Under the pieces are notes generated by a model that was given only the letters and a program-made list of their open reading frames with translations, had not been told where the DNA came from and did no database searches. The position numbers and the translations under genes were made by a program. 28,115 bases of DNA from Fragilariopsis cylindrus CCMP1102. Lineage: Eukaryota; Bacillariophyta; Bacillariophyceae; Bacillariales; Bacillariaceae. Each line of letters starts with the position of its first letter. Position 1 is the first letter of the stretch. Positions 1-9,300 of this stretch are shown here, piece by piece. The DNA is taken from the NCBI GenBank assembly GCA_900095095.1, contig FMBT01000270.1:1-28115 (forward strand), written 5' to 3'.

Positions 1-2123
1 CCATAAATTCAAAAGTTTTCGCGAGAATTCGATAGGGGACATCCCGGCCGAAGTAGCTACGCTGAATCGCTGTCGAAGCTATTGCGTCCCGTATATTATT
101 CCAAAGAGATAGTTATTAGATAGAATGGATTATTATGTGGTGAGAGCGAGATATCACAACATGTCCGGTTTGCTGAGAGATGGCAAACAAATAATATTAA
201 TAGCAACGGAATTATTTACCTGCAGTCTCATCAGTCGTTCTTTTTCTGGTTCTGTTTCCGGTTTATAACCGAACAAAGGTTTGTCTAACACGCGATGGGG
301 CTGATATTTATGATAATAATGGAGTATAACTCCATCACGTTTTTGAACGACACTACCGGAACCACCAGTAATATCATCACCATAATTACAAACCAAAGAA
401 ATCAAATCTAATGCATATCCGTATATCGGTTGAGGTCCTTCCACTGCCCTATAAACAAATTTACTGTTGCTACTGGTATTGCTCCTGTTGTCATCGCTAT
501 TATTCTTGTTCCCACCACCTATACCAATCGACGCAAGCTTCTTTCCTTGCGTCCACAAGGTTTGATAGGTTTTATCTCTCGCGGGGATGTTTCCCATGTC
601 GATCAACTTAAGAGGATCTTCTTCTTTTACTACTTCTGTCGTCGGGGGGTTTACGGTAGACTTTTTTATTCGTTGAAGGAAACGTCCGCCGACTCTACGA
701 ACGCTGCAAACGATGAATCCGGCGATTTTATACTTATCTCCACGTTCAGCCAACGAAAACAATTTTAGACAGGCTTTAACGAGAGATCGATATTGGACGT
801 TTCCAGAATGTTTCCTACCTTGTCCACACCTCGCAAATAATACATCGTTCGGTTGAACGACAGTTATGTCACTGTTGATGTTACCACTACACACAGTGAT
901 GCTGCTGATGTGGCAGTTATAATCGATTGGAGGTAACTCCTCAAACAAATTTTCTGTTTTTCGAAACCATGTTTCGGGATCTGCAAGGATGTGTGAAAAA
1001 GGCCCTTCCTCCTTCTTAATGGAAATAGTACCTTGTGTGTGGGTTGCTGTCGCGTTGTTATTAATAGAGGAACTCCCACAATCATTAGTGTATTGGTTTC
1101 CAGTATTTAACCTCATGGCTCGTCGCTTGGTTGATTGATTACAGAAAATATCTTCGTTGTTGCAATTATTATGATCTACTAGAAGAGTTTTTGTTACTTT
1201 AGCAAACGTTCGTTCCGACTCACACTCTTCTGCCTTTATCTGTACATCTGTCCTCGATGATGAGTGTGATATCGTGTCATCGCAATCATCGGCATCTACC
1301 CTCGAATATAACAATTTCGAGGCTTCCTTTCCTTGCTTCCAATGTCTACTTTTGTCTTTATTTCCTATCTTCCGGATATCTCTACGTTTATTAGCAAACC
1401 ATTGGTCCAATCGTTTGATTTCAAGACCCGTATCGGCTATCATACGTTGTTTGTCTATCCCAGTGGGATATGGAAAATTGAAGTGATTTATAAACCAAAT
1501 TTTCAGATATTCGACGACACGAGGATCGAGGAGACGATTACTGATGGGTTTACTACCACCTACCAGATCTGGAGTCTTTTTCTTTTTGAGTTGATTGATG
1601 GGTCGTATATCGTCTACTGGAGTTGAAGTCTTTATATTGTTGAATGGAACGTGCTTGATGGGTTTACCACCATCTACCGGATCTGGTGTCTTTTTCTTTT
1701 TGAATTGACTGATGGGTCGTCTATCGCTTACTGGAGATGGAGTCTTTATATTGTTGAATGGAACGTGCTTATTGAGATAGAGAGGAATTATATCATCATA
1801 GCAAATTCGATCATATTTGTTCCTTTTTCGACAGTGATAAATCCCTCGTTCTTCAATTTTGCAATCATACCACGCCATGTACTATTGGCTGACATGCCAA
1901 GCTCAGAGAGCAACTCTGTTTTACTATGAGCTTTTTTTCCATCCTTCTTGAGATAATCCAAGAGAATTCTCGCTTTGGTCAATGGGCTCGGTAAATTCCT
2001 TTTTAACGGTAGAGTCTTTCTCTTTTTTTTCAATGGAACGTGCTTGATTTTTTGGTTTTCGTCATCGTAGTTGTTATCTCCAAGAAGCTTCCATGGCTTT
2101 TTCCTTTTTCGTTTTGATTCCAT
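1..2123 (-). CDS. Winged-helix + TALE homeodomain + DUF6824-like regulator (3' end off the window)
   Basis: Probable nuclear DNA-binding regulator, read in two frames that join at about 1824-1828. The first frame starts at the ATG 2123-2121 (A at -3, G at +4). It encodes a Lys/Arg-rich leader and a helix-turn-helix of winged-helix type (KARILLDYLKKDG, SKTELLSELGM, then a helix ending in LKNEGF). The second frame gives two 38-aa KHVPFNNIKT repeats and a TALE homeodomain at 1369-1536, with the PYP loop and WFANKRRD recognition helix. At roughly 530-850 lies a block resembling DUF6824 (NDVLFARCGQGRKHSGN ... GGRFL ... KTYQTLWTQGKKL). A KHVP motif also occurs in the first frame, which supports one gene. 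One missing base in an A5 run (T5 on the plus strand) restores a 635-codon exon ending at a GTAAAT donor (219). A 158-nt intron to CAG|CGT at position 61 then gives an in-phase exon, RSYFGRDVPYRILAK, that continues past base 1. Domain calls are by eye; the homeodomain is the surest. Confidence 0.72.
1369..1536 (-). other. TALE-class homeodomain (domain within the regulator)
   Basis: The core runs from RLLDPRVVEYLKIWF through WFANKRRDIRK. The proline-tyrosine-proline triplet between helices 1 and 2, with the longer inter-helix loop, marks the TALE class (KNOX/BELL/PBC-like). In WFANKRR the invariant Trp48, Phe49, Asn51 and Arg53 are present. Position 50 is Ala, where many TALE proteins have Ile or Gly. 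Confidence 0.85.
1543..1770 (-). repeat. Two 114-bp tandem repeats encoding 38-aa KHVPFNNIKT units
   Basis: The copies are 1657-1770 and 1543-1656. Each encodes a unit starting KHVPFNNIKT, with KKKKTPD in the middle and ending GG/GSKPI. They differ by scattered substitutions with no frame change, so the duplication is in-frame and not brand new. A shorter KHVPL relic lies upstream at about 2030-2047 in the winged-helix frame. Confidence 0.85.
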
Positions 2124-2261
2124 GTTGTTGTTGTGTCGGCTGTTTTCAATGTTGTCAACATACTTTTGAGCATGATTTGATGGATTTTGTTTGGGGATGA
2201 TTGATTCCTTCATTCGGAATCCTTTATTTTTTTTATTTAGAAAAAAAAATCGAAAATTTGC

Positions 2262-2330
2262 AAAACCTCGCATCCCCCCAGCCGGAGGCGCTTCGCGGCT
2301 CGCGGCGGGAAAAAGTGAAAAAGATTCTAT
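2262..2330. other. GC-rich island upstream of the regulator
   Basis: A short GC-rich patch (CCCCCCAGCCGGAGGCG, then CTTCGCGGCTCGCGGCGGG) is followed by AAAAAGTGAAAAAG in otherwise AT-rich DNA. It sits about 140 bp upstream of the minus-strand regulator start and just before the HA-repeat fragment on the plus strand. A related CGCGGCGGG...AAAAAGT string occurs at 5891-5914. It could be a promoter element or the remnant of a small mobile element; the sequence alone does not decide. Confidence 0.3.
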
Positions 2331-2383
2331 TTTCATCACAATTCCATCTTCCAGCATCACAGTTGCTTTAATCAGATCATCGT

Positions 2384-2647
2384 GTGGATCTTCTAAATTC
2401 CATCGGATTTGTTTGGAATAGACTCGATAATCGATGGGATGAAACGTTCCAGAGAGTCGTTGCGTACAAGAAACAGCATGGATCAATGTTAGTTCCTGCA
2501 GGGTATGTAGTGGATCCAGCACTTGGATTATGGGTACGTTGGCAACGAGTAAACCACAATAACAATAACATTGTTGCGTCCAAGAAACAACACGAGTCAA
2601 CTCAAGTGCCATCAAAATTTGCAGAAGATCCGCAACTTGGTATATAG
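2384..2647 (+). pseudogene. Fragment of a helicase-associated (HA) repeat protein
   Basis: The open frame begins in the tail of one HA unit (LNSIGFVWN). It then has one nearly complete HA repeat (DNRWDETFQRVVAYKKQHG, LVPAGYVVDPALGLWVRWQR). A second unit has lost its Trp-containing first helix: it resumes at VASKKQHESTQVPSKFAEDPQLG and stops at 2647. HA-domain proteins normally carry several full repeats of about 65-70 aa. There is no convincing ATG and no upstream repeat array in the flanking DNA, so this looks like a relic of a gene or of a transposed copy. The HA identification is by characteristic residues; relic status is inferred. Confidence 0.65.
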
Positions 2648-3336
2648 GTTGGACACAATGAGTTGCATACAATAAGCTCAAGTTATTGAAAAAAAAAGAG
2701 GAACGTCTAAATTCCGTCGATTTTGCATGGGATGCATGGGAAAATAATAAGATTTCACGTGGACGACTATAAAAGATAATAACATTGCTCGTAGTTGCTG
2801 TCTGTGACATAAACAGCTATTAATAAATCAATTACTATATAAGATCAACATAAACAAAGTGTCTGACAGTGTGTTCTTTGTTGTTTTGTTATTTTTAAGG
2901 CGAAGTTGAAAGTAACTTTAAAAAGGTCCTTTAATACGATAATAAGCGGACCTTTCGATTACAATAAGATGCAGTATTCAAAATTCTTGTTGGTAGCAAC
3001 ACACACTAGCTCCATAGTTAGATATAACGTACTCCTCTGTTGTTTTGTGTTCTATACTTATACAGAAAATTCTCTACTCAATACGATTATTAAATATCGT
3101 CTTTGCTGCCATTATTTTGTAGATAAGCAGTTGCTATTGTGTTTATATTATATCTTCGCCATTTTTATTGGGTTGGTAGCGAAAAAGAAAAGGCATGTCT
3201 GTCATCTCAACTGCTTTCGTCATCTTCATACCGTACCGTTGTATTGTAATTCCTGTTCGTGTGCGGTACAAGATGTAAACTCGATATTTGAGTTATTTCC
3301 TCTCAAAGGATGTTGTATTCTCTAATGAAAGATCTT
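2648..3336. other. Intergenic region, no convincing gene
   Basis: AT-rich spacer between the HA relic and the 3' end of the FAD oxidoreductase gene. A 9-bp direct repeat GCATGGGAT/GCATGGGAA lies at about 2725-2742. A CACGTG palindrome (2756-2761) stands just before TATAAAAG (2768-2775). A plus-strand open frame (first ATG about 2969, stop 3325) is Cys/Leu/Tyr-rich and shows no recognisable domain; I do not call it a gene. Confidence 0.5.
2756..2775 (+). promoter_or_regulatory. CACGTG box followed by TATAAAAG (possible promoter)
   Basis: A perfect CACGTG E-box/G-box is followed after 6 bp by TATAAAAG. The pairing resembles a core promoter with a bHLH/bZIP site, but no convincing plus-strand gene lies downstream, so it may be fortuitous or a remnant. 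Confidence 0.25.
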
Positions 3337-5035
3337 TTACATTTTAATCTTTTTATTGAGTTCGAGTTGCTCCCAAACACTCAATAACGCATTTGCACAT
3401 TGCGCACCCGACGAAGCTACTGCAGGGACACCGATACCTGATGTCGTCGAATCACCACATCGGTAGTAACCAGGAAGAGGTGTCGTCACTTCTGGAAATT
3501 TGAATTTAGAATCTCCTGCCGCAATCGCCAAACCATAATTTCCTCGATGACGCTTCAAAAACCGACCGTGAGTTAATGGGGTACCGATTTGTTCGACTTC
3601 GGCTACGCCCAGAACAACCAATGGAGCACGTTTTGCAATTGCGTCCCAAATGGGTTGGGCTCTTTCTTTTTTGAACTCTTGGTATTTTTTGGAAGAAGCT
3701 CGACCTTTTGCGTCCAGGTCTTCAAAATGTTCCCATGCCTCATATGGTTCATTGCCCGCACCATAAGCATGAATGACATGATATCCCGGCGGTGCCAAGG
3801 AAGGATCAAGTTTGGAAGGACAACTGACAACGATAACATTGCCCGGAGCATCGATACCTAAATTCCAGTCTTTGACTACTGTCCATTGTGCGGGAGCGTC
3901 ATCTGGTATTAAATCTGCTTTGATCCCCGCATGAACATGCATGAAGGACTTACAAAGTGGCACTCCTTTTTTGTTAATACCAGCTCCCAACAACCTTTGT
4001 CGTTCTTCATCTAAACCTTCATGTGATGTTTTGACCAAATCGTACGTCATTTTCAAATCGGCGTTACTAACCACTGCTTGCTTGGCACGAATGATTCTAC
4101 CACTTTTTGCCAATTTCACTCCCACAGCCTTACCATCTTCTACGAGAACTTCTTCAACACTCGAGCTTATCTGAACGTCACATCCCTCGTGTTTGGTAAC
4201 ACCTCGCGCCAACGCATCTATCAATCCCTTACTTCCTCCTTTAGGATAGTCCAATACAGCACCTTCTCTGTAGAAGTCTTCAACCATGTATGCCATGACG
4301 GCTGTTAAGGTTTGATCAGCGGGTAATCCCTGCAATAAAAATGCGATCAAATCTAGATAATTTCTCAGGAATTTATCCTTGACACCGTAATCATCCAAAT
4401 TAAATGGTTTGACAATATTTTCAGCTTCAAAAATAACATCAAAGAATGATTTTGGATATTTCGCAGCCAATGTTAACAATATCCCCCAATCTCCACGAAT
4501 TGCTGTACTGGGCAAACACATAATAGTCTTTGCCATTGGTCGGACTTGAGCTGCTAGTGTCTCCCAGTCACTTTTGGCCGTGGGACCACCATAACGATCA
4601 AGAATTTTAAGAAAGTTATCAGCACCAATCGATAATTCATACCCGTCTGGAGCTTCAGGTAAAAATGCACCCCATCGGTCATACGTAATCCATGTAGGTT
4701 CTTCTCCAATCATTTGGTATATATGCTTTAAAGGATTTGGACTTCTGTCGGGAGACATGCCAGCATAAAGAGATGGACCCGCTTCGAATTTGAATACAGG
4801 CGTTGTTGGTTGTTCAATAACGCCGCCGAGGGGATCGTTTGTCCTTTCATATTGACTGCATATTCATGAGCACAACCACCCATTTCGTAATGTGATTCCA
4901 ACACTAAAACTTTTCGACCTGCAGTTGCTAAAAGAGAACCACATGATAGTCCAGCAATTCCTGATCCAATAATAACAACATCGTATGATCATCGTCTGTT
5001 GATGATGCGGCATTTAATCTGTGCGAGACGGAATT
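3337..5035 (-). CDS. CRTISO/phytoene-desaturase-like FAD oxidoreductase, two frame breaks near the N-terminus
   Basis: Member of the carotenoid isomerase/phytoene desaturase/retinol saturase-like flavoprotein family. The N-terminus shows the FAD-binding dinucleotide fold (DVVIIGSGIAGLSCG, then VLVLESHYEMGGCAHE). The middle has FEAGPSLYAG and SPNPLKHIYQMIGEEP. The C-terminus has the family signature GYYRCGDSTTSGIGVPAVASSGAQCANAL. The last 473 codons from ATG 4758 are intact, but that ATG lies inside the catalytic fold, so it is not the true start. Two breaks, near 4833-4840 and 4984-4990, are each repaired by one missing base, giving 566 residues for this exon. The 5' end is open: a hydrophobic MTTSANVLFLFFHF start at 5128 could be a signal-peptide exon, joined by a very short intron (5036-5075). 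A carotenoid role in the plastid is inference; substrate and targeting are unknown. Confidence 0.75.
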
Positions 5036-5075
5036 CTTTTTATTATATTGGTTGATTCAGTGTAAATGTGCTCAC

Positions 5076-5128
5076 CGGCTTCACAAGAAGTGAAAGAATA
5101 AGAATAGTACATTGGCGGATGTTGTCAT
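5076..5128 (-). other. Possible first exon (signal peptide) of the FAD oxidoreductase
   Basis: An ATG at 5128-5126 opens a short hydrophobic stretch, MTTSANVLFLFFHF, of signal-peptide character. A GTGAGC donor follows at 5075 and an AAAAAG acceptor at 5036. The frame has a stop near the end and fits the downstream exon only if one base is missing; the 40-nt intron would be unusually short. Tentative. Confidence 0.25.
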
Positions 5129-5340
5129 GTTCGATCTGCTTATTTGGTATCGTTTTTGTCGAGTGTTGTTGTTGATTGTTTGTTTCTGATGTTTTGTTGC
5201 TGACTGTTTGTCGTTGATTTTAGTTGTGATGTTTGTTATTGTATATTGTATTGTTTGTCGAAATTGTACTTCGTATCGGCATGGCAAAAGAAAAATACTG
5301 TTCATGTAAGAAGAGAATGGAGAGGCAAAAAAGCAAAACG

Positions 5341-5412
5341 TGACCCTGACGGGGCTCGAACCCGCAACCTTCAGTTTCGAAGACTGAAGCTCTACCATTG
5401 AGCCACAAGGCC
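5341..5412 (-). tRNA. tRNA-Arg(UCG): tRNA-Arg (anticodon UCG)
   Basis: A 72-nt cloverleaf on the minus strand. Acceptor stem GGCCTTG pairs with CAGGGTC (with G-U pairs), and the discriminator base is A. The D arm is GCTCAATGGTAGAGC. The anticodon arm TCAGT-CTTCGAA-ACTGA puts TCG at positions 34-36. The T arm is GCGGG-TTCGAGC-CCCGT. There is no intron and no encoded CCA. T4 and T6 runs just downstream on the minus strand suit RNA polymerase III termination. Because it reads CGA codons directly, it is the U34 Arg isoacceptor. Confidence 0.95.
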
Positions 5413-5964
5413 GATCTACTTCAATTTAGTGAAGTCGTACAATATTCCTGAGATTTTCACTATATAAAATATGTAGATGTACAATACAATATATTGTATG
5501 TTTTATGACATCAATATTTTCCTTACATTAATCTAACTTGGTATTGGGATGGAACGGCCCTTCTTAGATGTACTTTGTACATACTTACAGAAAGTTATGG
5601 TAGTTTGATAGTAATTAATGTTTACTTTTTCCTGCCAGGTAAGTGCTGCCAAATGCCAGCGATTTTTACATGAATTCTGTGTGACAACCTTTTTGTTCCT
5701 ACTATGCGTGAACTTTTTGATCCTCTAATTTTCAACAGCCTACTCCAAAAAGAACAATTATACAGGTTTAAAGAAGAGAAGACTACTATCTTTAATTTGG
5801 TGTCTTATTTTTTGAACACTAGAAGACGAGATATTAAGTGTGGATTACTATGACGACAATCAGTCGACTTTGTTTACAATTTTTTGAGGTGCGCGGCGGG
5901 GCTAGGAAAAAGTTCACAAAAAATAGAAAAAAGAATGTAGATTTAATTACATTTGTTAGTGTGA
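5413..5964. other. Spacer between two tRNA genes
   Basis: AT-rich, with no supported coding frame. It contains an AT palindrome around 5488-5499 (ACAATATATTGT). At about 5888-5935 a CGCGGCGGGG...GGAAAAAGTTCAC stretch resembles the GC-rich element near 2290-2325. Otherwise I see nothing. Confidence 0.5.
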
Positions 5965-6035
5965 TGCACTATCCCAGAATCGAACTGGGGGCCCAACGAT
6001 GGCAACGTTGGATTTTACCACTAAACCAATAGTGC
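5965..6035 (-). tRNA. tRNA-Gly(GCC): tRNA-Gly (anticodon GCC)
   Basis: A 71-nt cloverleaf on the minus strand. Acceptor stem GCACTAT pairs with ATAGTGC, discriminator A. The D arm is GTTTAGTGGTAAAAT. The anticodon arm CAACG-TTGCCAT-CGTTG puts GCC at positions 34-36. The variable loop is 4 nt and the T arm is CCCAG-TTCGATT-CTGGG. There is no intron or encoded CCA. The nearest T6 run downstream on the minus strand is about 25-30 nt away. Confidence 0.95.
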
Positions 6036-6313
6036 TTTTTTTGTTTTCTACTAAATTCGATCAAATATCATTACATATACTTTGTTTAATGTCAAAGTTT
6101 TACCACAACAACGGCCGTTCGAGTAGCTACTTCGTACGACTACTACTAGTACAGCAATAATAACATTGGTACGGTACTATTCTATACTGAAAAAGAGGTG
6201 GTTTTTGATACAGTATCAAATTGTTATTCTAGGGCGGAGGATTTAAATTACATGGTACTATTTATATTATTATTAGTTCAATGTACTGATTATCCACTAT
6301 CCACGATCTTTTT

Positions 6314-9300
6314 CTAATCTTCTTTGTCTACTGCCCCTTGCTGCAATCTATTTATTCGAAGAATCTCTGTCAGTCTTGAAATTTCTTTTTCAATCTCTTT
6401 CACTTCCACTCTCTTCGTTCCATTAGGAATTGGACTACTCTTACTTATCAGTAGCGGTAGGACGTCTAAAGATGGGTCAACTACACTGTGCGAAAGCTTG
6501 CTATTTTCATCTACACTACTGTCACATGATGATGCATTGTCGCGAATGCGATACTTATGGAGCCACGGCATTAATGCATAGATTAAGATTAACCTCCATG
6601 TACTACCAGCTCTATGGCAAAAATTCTCAGCATAACGAAATTTCATAAGGTATACAGCTCCTAACATTTCAATATATGGGTGACGGTGAGCTTCATGGGC
6701 CAGAATATCGCAAGTGTGAATTGTAGGAAGAGGATCGAGGCTTAATTTACCTAATTGACCAATACCTTTAGCAAGGAACGGTCTATCGATCATCCCAAGT
6801 GAGGCTAAAGATACAATCATCAATTTTATCTTTAATCGCCAAATTTATTTTTTCGTGTCATCAGAATATAATATTGATTGAGAAGTATGTTAAATATATC
6901 ATGAGTATGTTTTGAATAGGCTGGTAAACGTTTTGTATCTCCTGATCAAATACAACATTAAGACATCATTACACATCATTGCAAATACACATACACGTAC
7001 CATTCGAACCACGATGATAAATATAGTAAAAAAATAATTCGCCCATTCTAAGGCTAACAATCCAATATTCGCACCCGCTGGATTTTTCCTGTACAATCCT
7101 TTGAAAAAAGCAACCCTGCAACAACGTCCAAACTGTACACGAAACGGAGATACAGAGAAAGAAAAAAGAATGAAAGTGAGAGAAATATTTGTAGTACAGG
7201 ACACTCCGATATTACTAGTAGACTTTACTCACCACCGCACGCATCAACAAGAAGAATATGAACCCAACGCCAATTATCAGAAACTGAAATGCTCCGTAAG
7301 ATGTTTGTTGCCAAAGAAATAGAAACACAACAAAGCCCATAATTGCTCCAGAAAGGAGTGCCGAGACGAAACATCCCCAAAACAATGCACCCGTTAACAA
7401 AGTGATAGTGTCAGGTTTTCCTCTATATTTTTCGAAACCTGGATCTCTTAATGAAGGAATAACACCAGTACGTAATTCAATTATGGTTGCTGTGACTGAT
7501 GGAATGTACAGTAGTGTGCACCGCATAGCAGTATAAAATGCAACGGCTATAGCTATACAGAGAGGAATCGTAATCATCCAAAGTTTTTCAGGAAGCATGT
7601 CACCACCGAAAGAAGAAAGCGTATCTGAAACAGCATTTCTAAAATTGGTCACTATACTTTCCAGTTCACTGGCTTCTAGTAGCGCGTCATGAAGATTGGG
7701 GTTGTCAACATTCAAAGCAGGGTTTTCTAGCAAAATACACGTTGCTTCTGCTGACTCGATATTGCTACAGTTTACGTTCCCTGATGTATCATATCCACAA
7801 ATTGAGTCAAGAAGTTCTTGTTGACCTTCCATGACGACACCATCACAATACGCATCTAAGATACCAGTAGCGTTCATATTCTCCATGAAACTGTAAACAA
7901 AGTTTAATGCATCGATACTTGTCTTATCGTTCCAACGTTTATCAAGCCTTGCGACAAGAAAATTACCGATATCAGAGGAAGTTTCAGATTTAGCAGCTGC
8001 CTTCGCGTAGATGTCCACAGTCCTGATGCTGTGGTAATATAAACATGGATAATTCCGTCGTTACGTTCATGTGAGCAAATTTTCGTGTTGTCGTCCCATC
8101 GTAGCACATACACATTAATGCTCAAACAGAGAAAATTACTGTACTTACAGAAATTTTGATCCGAAAACAACGATTAATATACTTATGAAACATTGAGATA
8201 GATTACTAGCTATCAAACGGGCGCTATAAAATATCCCTTCTTCATAAAATATGGTTTGGTTGTATACCCTCCTCCAAAACCAGAATAAACCACCAGTTTT
8301 TATGTACCTTGTTCCATGTAATGCATATGTTGATAAACCTCTACCAAAGTACGTCACAAAAACTTTATTGGTTGGTACACGACGGTGAATATCTCGGGCA
8401 TTGGTGACTAGAGTATTTAGCTTATATGCGGCAGCTTGTTTGATTTGCAGTTCTTGTTTTTCATTACCAAACCCGAATCGTCCCCACCACTTACTCTTGT
8501 TGAAATCAACATCTTTGAACCATATCGTAACAATATGTGTACTGTAAAGATGTAATAATTGTGAGTATTATGAATGAAAAAGAAAGTATGCCAGTAAACA
8601 TCAACACAGCCAGCGCAATAGTAACGAACACCGTAACCGTTATTCATAACATAACTCACATATGTAAATACATGGTAATGCATAGTAATGTCAAAGCTGT
8701 TAGTCTAGTGTTCCTGAATTCGCCTTGGAATTCGCCTTCATCTTCAGATACATCAGCCCCAGGAGTAAATAGTTTTGGATGGAGAAAAAAATTAAAGGGG
8801 ACCAAACCAATTGCTACACAACCTATCAGTGGTAAGTACCATCGAGGTTCTTGCATATTATAATTTCCGATATTTCCCAATCCAATTATAGTAACTCCCA
8901 AACAGCAGAACATAGCAAAAATAAACAGCAAAGTCAAAATATTGACACCGACTGCACAAAAGATTCCATCTACATCCTCTGTTATACTTCTCTGTTCGCC
9001 ATGTAGCTCTTTACATTTCGCCCCAATATTTTTCAAACCAAGAGGATTACGAATCCATGCTAAAGAAAACAGTCCAAATACTGTTGATAGCCACAGAATA
9101 ACAATGAGCGCTTTTCAGGTATGTTTTATCATGAGAGGGAACAGAAAAGAAGAAAAAACATGTTGTGAGAGTTTTGTTCGTTCTGCTTATTCATTCTATA
9201 ATTGTTCCTTAACTGTCACTCTATCATCACCTTACCTTTTGATCGGTAAGTTCCTGCAATCATATCTATGGCAGGTGCAGTATAAATGCGTTGTACTTCT

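Noticed and set aside
2377-2810. Upstream extension of the winged-helix frame on the minus strand
   Set aside because: This is the complement of the HA-repeat fragment; the better-placed ATG at 2123 starts after it.
2906-3325. 139-codon plus-strand frame
   Set aside because: No ATG until about 2969, Cys/Tyr/Leu-rich composition typical of AT-rich non-coding DNA, and no recognisable domain.
5220-5408. Short minus-strand frame reading WLNGRASVFETEGCGFEPRQGH
   Set aside because: It is a read-through of the tRNA-Arg gene; the peptide is a translation of the cloverleaf, not a protein.
5838-6032. 64-codon plus-strand frame before the tRNA-Gly gene
   Set aside because: It runs antisense through the tRNA and through the GC-rich element; no domain or conserved composition.
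8542-8659. Hydrophobic frame (TVTVFVTIALAVLMF...) that looks like a membrane span
   Set aside because: It lies in an intron with a GTGAGT donor and CTTTACAG acceptor, is preceded by two in-frame TGA codons, and its removal joins exons in matching phase. T-rich introns often read as hydrophobic.
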